A stretch of DNA of 64,000 bases, taken from contig BEDY01000001.1 in assembly GCA_002335605.1 (NCBI GenBank), positions 2,294,001 through 2,358,000 of the forward strand, written 5' to 3'. Within the stretch, counting starts at the first letter, position 1; each line of letters opens with the position of its first letter. Both the position numbers and the translations under genes were made by a program. Below the pieces are notes generated by a model that did no database searches, was not told the origin of the DNA, and saw only the letters and a list, made by a program, of their open reading frames with translations. The stretch is from Prillingera fragicola (Eukaryota; Basidiomycota; Tremellomycetes; Trichosporonales; Trichosporonaceae). This document shows, in pieces, positions 35,187-47,072 of this stretch.

Positions 35187-35295
35187 GCACTTTCCCGCCC
35201 TCTTCCCTGAACCCTCTCTTTGTAGAACATTGTGTGTAGTCCCTCTCATGTCACGAATGCTGATTGCAAGCATCTCTGGTACATCTGTCGACAAT

Positions 35296-36786
35296 CTAAC
35301 GCCTCAACGGGCTCATGCCTGTTCCTCCCCACCCAGGTGCGCCTCCCTGTGGTGCTCCCCACCCACCGCCGCCGCCTCCGTAGTCACCACCGCCGCCACC
35401 GTAGCCGTCATAGCCACCGCCGTTGGGTCCGTGGCCCATGTCGGGCTCGACGATCCCGCCGTCCTCGTTGTCGTCGTCATCGGCACCCGTCTCCTCCTGA
35501 ACGGCCAAAATGATCTGCGCAAGGTTGTCGCACATGATATTACAAGCCTGCTCAAAGATGCTGCGGACGGGCACACTGCCGTCTCCTTCCGTTGTAAAGT
35601 AAAAGGTGCTGGGAACAGCTGTGTAGTCGAACGGGGCATTGGGGTCGGGCGGTGTCTCGAAGGCCGCGTTGGAGGAGAGAGGCCACTCTGCAGCGGCGTC
35701 CGTCTCAAACCAGTAGTCGGTGTGTCGCAGCTTGTTGTACGGGTCGTACTCAAAGGCGACAGCGGAAAGAGGCGACCACTTTGCGTGGTGCTTTGCGATA
35801 CCCTTGAACGCCTTGCAGACCAAATCAATCTCCTGTCCGCGCGAGATACGGGCCAGCTGAATCGGCGCGGCGGTGGGGTCGCCCTTGCCTACCGGCTGAC
35901 CCATCTCTGGGTCGCGCGCGTTGGCAATCGCCCGCTCCTCCTCGTTCATCTCTGGTGGCGGGCCATACGGGTTAGGTTGGGGCTGACAGTGTCAGGCGTC
36001 GTCCTGTCATGTTGTAGACCACTTACAGTGTTTGGACTCGGGATCACCTCCAGCATGTCACTGGTCACAGCCATCGGCGCTCCAAACTCCCTGTGCTCGG
36101 CTGACACCTTGAGTTGCAAGGTTACCATGCAGTAGTAGCAACCTTCGTCACAGTCGCAGTCCTGCACAATCAGCCGCCGACCTGTGCATCCTATGCTAGC
36201 ACTTACCCTCGTATACCTCAATCCCTCCGCCACGGTGCGCGAAATCAAGGGCACCATACCCAAACGATGCGCCAGCATTTCATCTGGAATGGGCGAGGTG
36301 TTTTGGTTGAACGACACCTGGTCGACGGCTTGTCTAGTCAGCATGCTGTCGTTGTTGCTGTCTTCTGCCGATCGCAGTCCAGCCAGTGCACCACCCTTCG
36401 CACCCCAAAAGTTTGATTCCCAGCAGAATCATGGGCACATCAATGCTCGACATGAAGGGACAAGCTAGCCACAAGCTCAACATCGCGGTTTGTTTTGTCC
36501 TTCCTGTTTCCTCTTCTCCAACGGCTCCCAACCTCACCCAACCTTCCCAGTGGCACCAATACTCACTGATAGTAGGAACATCAGCCATCATGGTGCGGCG
36601 TAAGCTGTTTGCATACGCCAGGTCGACGCCAGACAAGTGAAAGCTGACCTCGTCGCGCTGGAGCGAGCGCACAAGGACGCGCGGCTGGTTGGTCGGTCCG
36701 GCGGGGATCTGGATCGCGCTCTCACCAGCGCCACCTGCGGCGCCGGGAGCTCCGGGAGCAGCAGAGGACGCGCCGTAGCCGTTCAT
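35296..36786 (-). CDS. RPB3: RNA polymerase II subunit RPB3
   Basis: Exons 36786-36567, 36328-36207, 36161-36027 and 35982-35296 give 387 residues. The N-terminal part has the alpha-subunit-like dimerisation fold: VSFHLSGVDLAYANSLRRTMMADVPT, then VSFNQNTSPIPDEMLAHRLGMVPL, and the zinc loop C-D-C-D-E-G-C-Y-Y-C. The second half has ARISRGQEIDLVCKAFKGIAKHHAKWSP, AFEYDPYNKLRHTDYWFE and YFTTEGDGS. Rpb3 pairs with Rpb11 to nucleate polymerase II assembly. The first intron is long (238 nt) and I end it at an AAG acceptor, because that restores the frame into VDQVSFNQN. A different acceptor would require a gap. The C-terminal ~45 residues are Gly/Tyr/Trp-rich, which is unusual for the subunit. Confidence 0.93.
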
Positions 36787-37019
36787 CACTGCTGAGGGGG
36801 TGAGTGTGGATGGGGATGGAAACAAGGCGATGATCAAGGACAACTGGTGCTGTTTCAATGTGCTTGAGGGTCGAGAAAAGTGTCCCTGACATGTGCCACG
36901 TGTTTTCGATAGAACATCAGGTCCAGGACATGTCAGGGTCACTGAATGTTGATGCTCGAGGTCATTCATGCTCGTCATATCTAATCAAGTGCATGGTGCA
37001 ATACAGTACAGAAAACAAG

Positions 37020-40000
37020 TTATAAAGACTCGGGTTCAGAAAGCATAAGGCGGCGTGATCGCCGCGCTGTATTCGCATTGGCATCGCGAGGCGTCAAGGC
37101 CTTGCGCATAGCCTCGGGACTCATGGCAGGAGTGCCACTCAACTTGGCGAGCAGCGATGCCGCAGACTTGGCCGGTGGGGTCGACACGTCGTGGCGCACA
37201 ACGCCCAGCACGTCCGAGCCCTTTTCCTCTATTCCACTCTTCTCGTTGCCGATCTCAAGCTCGGCCTCCATCAATGCGTTGCCCTTGAATGTGACCCGGG
37301 GAAGAGGGCCGTCATCCTCGTCCTCATCGTCGGACAGCGCTGCGAGCGACCTCCGTGGGGCAGGGGAGCCAGCTTCAGCAGCCAGGACCTGCTTCAGACT
37401 GCTCGGTATGCCGGAGATGCGGCGCGAGTGCGCCATCGCCGGCGAATCACCGGCAGGGCGGCGCTGGATAGGTGTCTGTTCATGCACAGCAGAGTGCATC
37501 GGCGTAAGCACAGGGTCGAGCGGGCGAAGCACTGGAGGTATCTTGCACATCTTGGGCGAACGACCAGCTGATTGTTCCGACCGGTCTGTAACGCGTGACG
37601 ATGCTGGCGACAGGTGCGAGTAGGTAGTCAAAGGTGAGTTGTTCGTTGGCGTACGGGCAAGTGAATCAGAGTCGTCTACGGACGGACCCGCCCCTGGTAT
37701 AGCCAGAGACGCGTGGGTTTCCAGCGTGACCGAGGTGGCAGGCTGAGCCTCCTCTTTGGCAACGGGGCATTCCTCCTTCCTGGCTGGCTCTTCACTTTTC
37801 ATCTGCAGGCCAGGTCCGGGAAGCGGAAACGTCTCCACCGGTGCCACCTTCGGCGGGCTCCTGGCCACACGAGGAGCAGGGCGGGCACGCACGCGTGTGG
37901 TCGACGCACCCTGACCAAGAACAGACGCCTTTGACTTGTTCACACCGCTACGCCCGGGCTTGAAACTCTCCATCGGCGCCTTGAGGCGGACACGCTGGCG
38001 CTTGATAGGCGGAAGAGCGACCTCGGCGGCACGAGCCCGTGACGCAGCTGTGGAGCCAAAGGCTGCTCCAAGGGCGCGAGGGTTGGAAACGACACGGGGC
38101 TGTGGAGCAGCGCTCGCCGAGGATTCCGGGCGTGAGTGCTGCTTGGGTGCCGGGACAGCCTCCTTCTCTTTGTTCTCCTTGTGCTCGGCAGCAGCGGCGG
38201 CATTAGCAGCAGCACGAGCAGCAAAGGCAGCCGTGGGCTTGAACAGGCTGGAAGTGGCTGGTGCCTTTGGTGCCGCCGGCTTGGTGGTCGGCGCAGAGGA
38301 CACGGGCGCCTGGGCAGCGGGAGCCTTGGTGGCAGCGACGGCAGGAGCCTTGTGTTCAGTCGGCGCGGGAGCCCGGGTATGAGCTGCCACTGGTGCAGGA
38401 GCTACTGGGGCCGGTGCAGCAGCTGTGGCAGCGGCCTTGGCTGCGGATGCCGCGGTAGGCCGAGTGGCGACTCGAGCAGGAGCGACGGCAGCCTTCCCAC
38501 TCTCAAGACGCGTAGGACGGAACGGCTTCTTGTCCGTGATGGCCGTACGAGTGCGGGGAGCAGCAGGCGGCCGGCGCGAAGACACACGAGCAGCCTCCGA
38601 GGGTGCAGCCTTTGTCGCAGCGCGGGAAGAGGGGCGAGACGAGCGCAAGCTCTCCGCTTCCTTCTCGGCGGCTGCAGATACTGTGGCCTCCGATGTTGAG
38701 CTCTCGAGTTCTTTGGCAACCACGGGTTCAGCGGAAGCAGGCGACTCTTCAGAAGAGGTCTCGACAATGGCAGGCTCAAGTGTCGGCTCGGCGGAGGTCT
38801 CAACAGGCGTCTCGACCTCGGTGGCGGGAGTCTTGGCAGGCTCCTGGGTTGGCTCGACGGGCTCGTCAACTGACTCAGCCTCAGCGACCTGCGCGGCGGC
38901 AGTCTCCGGTTCGACCTCCTCGACTGGCTCCTTGACGGTCTTCTCGGCAGGCGCCTCCTCTTCAACTGTGCCCTCCACAGGGTCCTCCGCTGGCTCAGGC
39001 GCCTTTTCCTCGTCCGCGGCCTCCACCTCGGGCTCGTCAACAACCTCGCGCTCCTCCTGCTCCTGCTCCTGCTCAGGTGTTGTCTCGACGACCTCCTCCT
39101 CCACCGCCTCGGGCACTAGCAAACGAGCAGGTGTAGGCGCAATAGCGGCCAAAGTCGCCTCGTCAAACCGGTCCGACAGATCGAGGAGGTTGTCAACCTG
39201 CCCAGGACCAGGCCGGATGGGCGAGTTGAGACTGACCTCCTCGACGCCAAAGTTGTCAAGGTACAATGCGCCGCCGCTGGGTGACTCGGCTAGCGTGTCG
39301 AGACTCAAAAGATCCTCGAACAAGCCAGAGCCTTGGGCGAGACCCGAGCCAGAGAACACGAATGGTGCGCTTGACTGGGACGCGGCTGGCGAGTCGCCGA
39401 AGGCAATGAGGGGAACCTGGCTCCAGCGGGGACCAAGCTTGGCTGGGGGCTGCACAGGCGTGGCGGTGAGCAAGGCGTGCTCGAGATCGGACCCCTTGCG
39501 CTTGAGTGGGCGGGAGGGCGACTCGACTTCCGGTTCAACAGGCTCAGCGACAAGAGTGTTGCGGCGCGGCAGTGGCGAAATCCGTCTCTGGTCCGAGACA
39601 GGTTCAGAGACCGTGACGAGTGGTGCGGCGACGGGGGACTCCGATGAGACTCGACGCAGCGGCGTACCTTGCGTACTCTTCGGGGTTTCCCCAGAGAACC
39701 GCTGCACGAGTTGCGCGACGAGGGGGATAGAAGATGTGTCGGGAATCGACCGGGACTGGCGCAGTGTCTGGGACGCCATGGGGGTCTCGCTTTCGACATT
39801 TTCTGGGGGCGACTGCGCCTTCTTCGGCAGAGGGGTATCACCTGCCGCACTCCCGTCCACCGACAGATCAAGGAGGTGGAGGTCTTGCCCCGTTGCGTCG
39901 TACGTTGTCTGTCGCCTACCGACAAGCATCGACAGCGTCGGCGAGTCCAAGGTCACTGAGCGCGTGGCCATGCGTTTCAAACCAACAGGCGTTCCTTCAG

Positions 40001-41628
40001 AGGGCAGCGGGGTTTGAGCTGCTGTCGCCGTGGTGACAAGGTCGGACTTTCCTAGGGAGCTTCGCGGTGAAGGTGTACTGGCCGCAACTTTGAGCTCTTC
40101 CACCCGACGACGCTCAATCTCGCCTACAACAGCCTTGACCTTGGACTGGGACTGTACTGAAGATGGCGCCGAGACTTGCGAGGCCAGCGATCCAAGGCTC
40201 TCCATGCTCGGTTTAGGAACGGGAACAGGGCGGTGGGCCTTGCCGAGAATGGATGATGTCGGGCGCTCGTTCTGGCTGGCGGTTGGTCGGTTCTGGCGCT
40301 GTGCTTCGCCATCGTCTGCAGGAGAAGGACGCAGGATACGCGTTGGTGGACCAAAACGACGAACACCAGGGTCCTGGATCGAAGAGGAAGACGCAGTGGT
40401 TGGAAAGCCGGGGCGACTAGGCTTGGAAAGAGCCTTGGGCTTGGCTGGCTCGCCACTGCCTAGGCTTGACGCCGACGACGCATGACTGAGAGTCTGTGCA
40501 GAGGGCTCACGACGAAGAGCGGGAGCTGGCTCACCACGAGCACCGCGCAGACGTGATGGACCTCCAAGAGCCGACATCTCGGTGCGCGAACGTGTGCGTT
40601 GCGGACTCTGGCTACGCTGAGGGCTCCTGGGACGCTGTGATCCGCTGGCAGCAGCCATCTCGTGGCGAGTGGCGGGTGGCGGCTGAGCCACCGCAGCCTG
40701 CAGACGAGTCTGCGCCGTCGAACGCGCAACGCGTGTGCCCGGCTTGGGCCTGGCAGCGCCGTCGGTGGCAGGAATGTCGAGGTATCGCCGAATTGTTGGT
40801 GTCAAAGGGTTTGTGAATCTGCCGTCAGCCAAATGTCTCAGTCATCTACTCACTCGTCCACACGCTCGGGCCAGACCTCGGCGAAGCGCGCCCAAACACG
40901 CTTGGCCGTCTTGCGCACCTCGGCGTCACGGTCGGTCGCCATCTTACACAGACAAAACTCGAGTATCTCGAGGTCCCTTTCGCCGAACCGTGCCCTGTCC
41001 CACTCGACAGTCATACGTTCGATTCCCTCGGCCGACGCCCGCCTGCAAGGATCGCTCTTGTCATCGAGGCCGTTGCGGAGGTGGATGAGGATGTGGGGGG
41101 AGTGGCAGTTGGAGATGATTGTTGTGAGACACTTCTCGGCGCGCTTGAGGTAGACCTTGTTAGGCCGGGCGAGGAGCCGAATTAAAGGAGGAAGGTAGAG
41201 GTGGACGAGGGCATGAAATTGGGGGCCGAGCCGCGGCGCGAATGTTTGCAGGAGCTCGGTGCATACACCAGAGAGCCGTCCTCGATCTGATAGCATCTGA
41301 ATGTCAGTAAATTGATGACTATTGGGACTCACGCAATCGACGAGACGGAGGCCGACGCCCTTGTTCCCCAAGCCGCGGACATAGACATCGAGATGTTTGT
41401 ATCCTCCGCCACGAGTGATGCCAGTGAAGCGAATGACGGCCCTTTCAAACTTCTCCCATGTATCCTCGCGCTCCTCTGGCTCAAGGACGCTGGCAAGAGT
41501 GTCGAGCTCGGCCTGGAGATGCTGAGGGGAAGGACACTGGTGAAGAGTGTCAGTCACGCTCTCGACGGGGAGACGCCACGGGAGCGACTTACTGGGATCT
41601 TTAAACCCGCAGGGTCTGCAGGTGGCAT
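37020..41628 (-). CDS. CLASP N-terminal (TOG-like) domain protein with very long disordered tail
   Basis: Exons 41628-41593, 41536-41333, 41296-40854 and 40818-37020 give 1,493 residues. Residues ~13-240 read as HEAT/TOG repeats of the CLASP_N type: EERExTWEKFERAVIRF, LLSDRGRLSGVCTELLQTFAPRLG, LPPLIRLLARPNKVYLKRAEKCL, then CCLCKMATDRDAEVRKTAKRVWARFAEVWPERVDEF. The remaining ~1,250 residues are Ser/Pro/Arg-rich, then Glu/Val-rich, then Ala/Lys/Pro-rich, as in basic microtubule-lattice-binding tails. No second TOG or C-terminal CLASP domain is visible. By family, such proteins stabilise microtubules or rescue plus ends at the spindle and cortex. The start at 41628 (MPPADPAG) was chosen because its 36-nt exon splices in phase into CPSPQHLQAEL; a longer ORF from 41734 would need the intron to be read through. 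Confidence 0.82.
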
Positions 41629-44600
41629 TATGGATGGCTAGAGTGAAGCAGCTTGAAGGATGAATGGGGGCTCTTCGATATCGAGGAGCCGGTCCAGGAG
41701 AGAGTAGTGATGGCAGAAATGGATGATGGATCACTAAGGGTCAGACTGGTACATGCACTGTGGCATGTGTTGTTGACTTCGTTACCACAGAGAGAGCAGA
41801 CGCGTACAGCCAGGAATGCCGCGGGAGTATAATTTGATTCCGTTAAGACAGGCGGGACTCCAGACTGGTTCCGTGCCTGTCATGTGCTTCATGACTTGAC
41901 GCGTCCAGGTTGGTGAGTGGCGGCGTCTCTGTGCGTTGCGTGCGTTCAGCAGGTGGTGACCAGCGGCCAGCGGCCCAGCGCACAAGAGTGGGCTACTCTT
42001 CCTGCATTCAGCGCCACATGACTTCCTAGTTTTACCAGACTCGTCATCACACAAGACACTGGGCGGCCGAAAAGAGATTCATGCGCAGAGTGGCCAATGC
42101 CAACGTACGATGCTCGCGCTTTCTTGTTGAACCTGACTCATCAAACGAAGAAGAGGGGTGTGCTGGTGCGATTGAGAGCATACTCGAATTTCTTGAACAG
42201 GAGAGCGCCAAAGACAGCTAGACCGATGAGGAAAGGAAAGAGACTGAAAGGCAGATGGGCGGCGAGGTGGGATTATCGTGGCAGGTCATCCCCGCGCCAC
42301 AGACAGTGTCCCTTGACAAACAAACTCTTTTTCCTGGAGGGCTTCCGAGCACACTGAGTCCCGTGTAGTTGCACAGCCAGCGCTGATCATTATGGAGCGG
42401 CACGCGACATGCAACTAGCACAAGTGCCTGTCAGTCACCGGACCTGACAACGATGAGCGACAACTACCAGGCCTGCAACGACAAGTCAAGTGACAGCAAG
42501 CTCGCTTGCAAGTTCAGAGTACGATTTCGTCAGTTATTGCCATCATGGGCAGGCCCTGGGCAGACGCGCATCGTGAGGAATCGGTCACGATGCTGTACCG
42601 CTTTTGTGCTCTAAGAGAACCACATCAATAGACCTTGCCTCCTCTTCCGACCAACCCCGCACAGCGCTCACCCGGGTTGGCTCTCGCATTTCCTGCTATC
42701 TCAATGGGCACGCACGGGCGCACACCGGACGGACGGGATCCGCTCGGGGATCCGGGGAGGGGTAGGTGTTTGGCGATGCTGTCGTTGACAGAGTTCTTAT
42801 CAGACCGCATGTGGCACATATCGCCGTTCTTTACGGCCATGTGAAGCTCGACTCGGCAAAGTGATCCGTGCTCTTGAACTGTGCCACCGTCGTTCCACCG
42901 TTTTGCCTTCCTGGTCACCGTGCCATGCATGTACTCTGCCCTGATGACCCGAGCGCAGCTGGGCCCAGGTCGATAGATTGGCGGTGTGTGCACGAGCCCG
43001 CGGTGATGCTGGTCTCGTGATCAACAACATTGAGGGTGGTGACGCAATGTGCAATGTTGGATGGACCTCGCAATCAATTTCTAACCATGCTCGCTGCCTG
43101 CTTTCACCGACCTGCAAATCCATCAGAAGATGACTGTAAGTTGACGTACAGTGTACAGTGTGGCAGTGGAGCTTTGGATGCTGTGGAGTCTTGGCCAGGT
43201 CTGGTGATCGGCAACGCACTAGCGCCAACGCTATCGCGTTGTAGACAGGTATGTGGCAGGCGTTGCACCCGACTTTGCCTACACCGGGAGGCAGCTCCAA
43301 CTCTTACAGGCTGAAGGTACAAGGGTCGCGGCATGCGATAGACGCATGCCAACGGCGATCAGCCACTGCGCGGGGTCGTCGTGTCTGGTCCTCAGATCCT
43401 CAGATCACAGGCGCCTCTAGACAGAATGGTGGCCGTAAGGACTGGGTTGCTGCGCTGGTTGCAACCAGGAGCAAGATGTCCAGGGTGGTGCTGATTGCAT
43501 CTTGGCGTCCAATCAACATGTTACGATCTGAGCGGCGACCCTGAAGAAATGGAAGCCACGCTGTCATTGGTGGGTTCGACGATGTGCGGGGTTGACCTCC
43601 GCCGGCGGGCAGCTAGCAACGGCAGGCACCAGGCAGACCAGGGCCACGGACAGGGAGCAATTAGCAACAGCCAGATTTCAGCGCATCAGGTCTGACCCAG
43701 CAGGCCAGCAGGCCCAGCAAGCATCAGATGCTCAGGCCCTCAGGACAAAAGTGCAAAAGGTTGCAAACGTGCCATTGCTCCGAAGAGCAACTTTGTGCCG
43801 TAGACAAAGGCAATACCCAAACTCTGCCAGGTCCTCGGGAGCCCTGATCCAACGCCAGCGGCACGACCTGCCGCAAGAAATGTGCACTGATGTGCGCGCT
43901 CAAAGCTCAAACCTGCTCAGGAGGCTCAGGAGCAGATGTTGCTTGTCGTAGCGAAAGAGCCAGTGCTGGCCAGTGCCGCAATACACTCTGCAAGGTGCAT
44001 CTGGCCCGACTGGAGCCGATGAAATGCGAAGGTCCGTTGAGGACAGTGTTTCCGTTCCGAAATGAGTACAGTTGCCCGTCCTTATCTAGCGGCAGTCAGA
44101 GCAATTGCCCAACCAGAGTGAGCGTGGCGTGCACGCACACACACGGATTGCTGTCCAGTGCATGGACGACCTGTTCTTGTTAGTAGCAGCAGCAACACGC
44201 CGTTCCACAGTATCACTGTACCCAAGCATCGACGAACAACAGCAGCACAACGTTATAGAACGTTGGTCATTTTGCGTAACCCAACTTGGTGGTATTACCC
44301 CGGCCCTTATTTGACTATTACAAAAGTCTAGTCCCGGTGGCCCCAAAGCACCTGCCCACATTGGACGAAACGAACCGACTCGCTACTACTCCACTTCCCT
44401 TCCCTCTGCATACCAACAACAATCCATTCTCCTTTTCTCGTCATTCACCACTCGTCACCTAGTCACTCAACGCACGCAGCCCCACACCACTGCGCACCAT
44501 CAACACTGGGATCTCTCCTGTGCGCGAAAACGCGACTCTTGCCATTCCACCAACACGCGAGCGCCAACTGTAGCCGCCGAACCCCCCCGCCCCGCCTCGG

Positions 44601-44932
44601 CTGCCCCCTGCCAGTCAATCTACGGCCAACGCGCCAGCAGAGGTCAGTCTAATCCTCCCATCCATGCTTTATTTCCTGCCCTTTCCTTGTCCCAATCTTC
44701 ATTCATGGACCACATTCCTTTGTCAATCATAGTCTCCCTGCATTCAAAGCCTCGGAAAGCACCGCTCGTGTGAACGGCCCGCCGCTGGCCCAACCGTTGA
44801 TTCACTCGTCACCGACGCCGTCGCATCCACCCCACCGCCGTTCCTCGTGGCCAACGTACTTTTAGTCCCCATCCCTTCCACAATACCTTGCTTCACTCTA
44901 GCCCCTAGCTAATTCGTCAGCGCACCTCGGCC
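41629..44932. other. Gene-poor 3.3-kb divergent region, CLASP-like / SR kinase
   Basis: The longest non-coding stretch in the window. ORFs on both strands are short and unconvincing. From ~44,330 the + strand turns C/T-rich (CCACTTCCCTTCCCTCTG, TTCTCCTTTTCTCG), a likely long 5' leader of the kinase. A GTCAGT at ~44,642 could be the donor of a leader intron. The 42-44.3 kb part shows only small imperfect repeats (for example GGATCC palindromic spacing near 42,737, CAGCAGG repeats near 43,700). No tRNA found by eye. Confidence 0.5.
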
Positions 44933-47072
44933 ATGCCTGCTCAAACCCAACCCGCACCCGCGTCCACCAGCGCCTCCTCGGTCGCCACTTCTGCTGTTCT
45001 CACCGAAGACGAGGAGGACTATGAAGACTACCGTCCCGGTGGTTACCACCCCATTAGCATCGGAGACGAGTTCAACAATGGACGATATCTCATCGTTCGT
45101 AAGCTCGGATGGGGCCACTTTTCGACAGTCTGGCTCGCAAGAGATAACGTGTACGTCGTGGTGGAACAACCAAATGTCTCACGCGACTTTACTAATTCAT
45201 TGCAGGACCAATCACCACGTCGCGCTCAAGGTTGTCAAGTCGGATGGTCACTACACCGAGACGGCGCTAGACGAAATCCAGTTACTGCAGGGTGTCACAG
45301 GCTCGTCACTATCACATCCTGGCCGCTCACACGTCGTGGGACTGGTCGACGACTTTCGTCACGACGGGCCCAACGGCTCGCACGTGTGCATGGTGTTCGA
45401 GGTACTGGGCGAAAACCTCTTGGGCCTTATCAAGCGGTATCAGCATCGTGGTGTGCCCACACATATTGTGCGCCAAATTGCGAAACAGATCTTGCTTGGC
45501 CTCGACTATCTACACACCGAGTGCCGCATTATTCACACCGACCTCAAGCCTGAGAACGTTTTGATTTGTATCGACGACGTCGAGTCTGTCGTCCAGGCCG
45601 AGCTTCTGTCATGTCCGGCCGCCGTTCCAACCAAACTCGTCGGCGTACCACCAAGTCAGGGCCGGCTGGGAAACCAGACGCCGCGCAAAGAGAGCATGTT
45701 CATTGTTGGCTCTCAGCCTCTGGCCAGCCCCAGCTCCAGCTATTCTAGTAGTCCCAAGCTCGACAAGATTGGCTTTGGAATGAGTAAGATTTCAGGTGTC
45801 GCCATTGGCAAGAGCGCTCCAGCGGGACCGACCTCGACTGGCTCACAAATCAAGCGATCATCAACCGCCGAGGCTATTGGTGACGGTCTCGGCAATGTCA
45901 AGCTCGGTGGCGAGAGCGATCTTACGTGGGAGAAGACAAAGCCATCTGGACCACCGGCAAAGCCGCACGGACCGTCTCTTCTGTCGCAGCAGATCAACCA
46001 GCCACCCCCTACGAGTGAAGTTCCTGTGGCGGGTCCGAGCGCCTCGACCGGATCGACTTCTGGAACACCGGCCCTGTCTACTCCTGCGACCACGCCCGAC
46101 GTCGGTCAGGACCACAAACTTTCCACTGCAGAGGCAGAAGCACAACCCATCAAGGCTCCCGCTCCCAAAGCGGACGAGACGCCCAAGCCACCAGTAAGCA
46201 CAGAGGCGTCGTCGTCTGGAACAGGTCATCTCAACAACCTTCAGCAACTGGAGGCACACCACATCCCTGCTGGCGAGCAGGCTGCACCCGTCGCTGGAGA
46301 CCCCAACACCCTTCCCCCACCCTTCCCCTACGATCCTGTGAGCTTGGAGCGCATAACCGTCAAGATTGCCGATCTCGGCAACGCCTGTTGGGTCAACCAC
46401 CACTTTACCAACGACATTCAGACGCGTCAGTACAGGTGCCCAGAAATTATTCTTGGCACACGCTGGGGACCAAGCGTGGATATTTGGAGTGCAGCATGTT
46501 TGGTGAGTACCATAGATTTTTCGGCATATTCTGACAATCAGATCTTTGAGCTGTTGACAGGCGACTACCTGTTTGACCCACAGCCAGGGACAAAATACGA
46601 CAAGGACGACGACCACGTTGCGCAGATCATGGAGCTTCTTGGCGAGATGCCAAAGTCGCTCGCGTTGTCTGGCAAGTACAGTCACGACATGTTCAACCGC
46701 CGAGGCGAGCTCCGTCACATTCAGCGCTTGCGATTCTGGCCCCTGCTCTCGGTCCTCAAGGAGAAGTACCTCATGGAGGCCGAGGAGGCCGAGCTCCTCA
46801 ACTCTTTCCTCTCGCCCATGCTTCACTACTACCCGGACAGCCGAGCTACTGCTGCCGAGCTCGTCAAGCACCCTTGGCTCGATGGAGTTGTTGTCCAGGG
46901 CGACATTGAGATGGCTGCGCGCAGCCAGGAGCAGGACCGCGAGATGGCCACACGACCTACGCCCACAACTACTGCCCCTGCCCCTCAGGCCAACGGCCGC
47001 CAGACCTCACTCGAGGAGGTCATTGCTCTCGGCCCGCCCGTGCACGGCATGGTCGGCATGGGCCGCATCTAA
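44933..47072 (+). CDS. SKY1: SR-protein-specific kinase (SRPK/Sky1 type)
   Basis: Exons 44933-45150, 45206-46502 and 46542-47072 encode 681 residues. The N-terminus is short and acidic (EDEEDYEDYRPGGYHP), then the kinase starts with FNNGRYLIVRKLGWGHFSTVWLARD, with VALKVVKS for the ATP lysine. The catalytic loop is H-T-D-L-K-P-E-N, and the DFG equivalent is A-D-L-G-N-A-C-W. Both variants are SRPK hallmarks. About 250 residues of Ser/Pro/Thr-rich spacer separate the two kinase lobes, as in SRPKs, where the spacer controls localisation. The C-lobe has TRQYRCPEIILG and DIWSAACL. The enzyme phosphorylates RS/SR dipeptides in splicing and mRNA-export factors. The first donor (GTACGT at 45151) was chosen over an upstream GTGTAC because only it keeps the frame. 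Confidence 0.94.

Noticed and set aside
35179..36135. 318-codon ORF on the + strand
   Set aside because: It lies antisense to RPB3, whose exons and motifs are secure.
38425..40017. 530-codon ORF on the + strand
   Set aside because: It is antisense to the low-complexity tail of the CLASP-like gene; its Ser/Thr/Ala-rich content mirrors that repeat-rich composition.
41593..41734. Longer N-terminus of the CLASP-like protein from ATG 41734
   Set aside because: It requires reading through a consensus intron (GTAAGT to CACCAG); the start at 41628 splices in phase.
42097..42357. 86-codon basic ORF in the 3.3-kb gap
   Set aside because: Short, Arg/Lys-rich and isolated; no intron links or family resemblance. 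It looks ribosomal only superficially.
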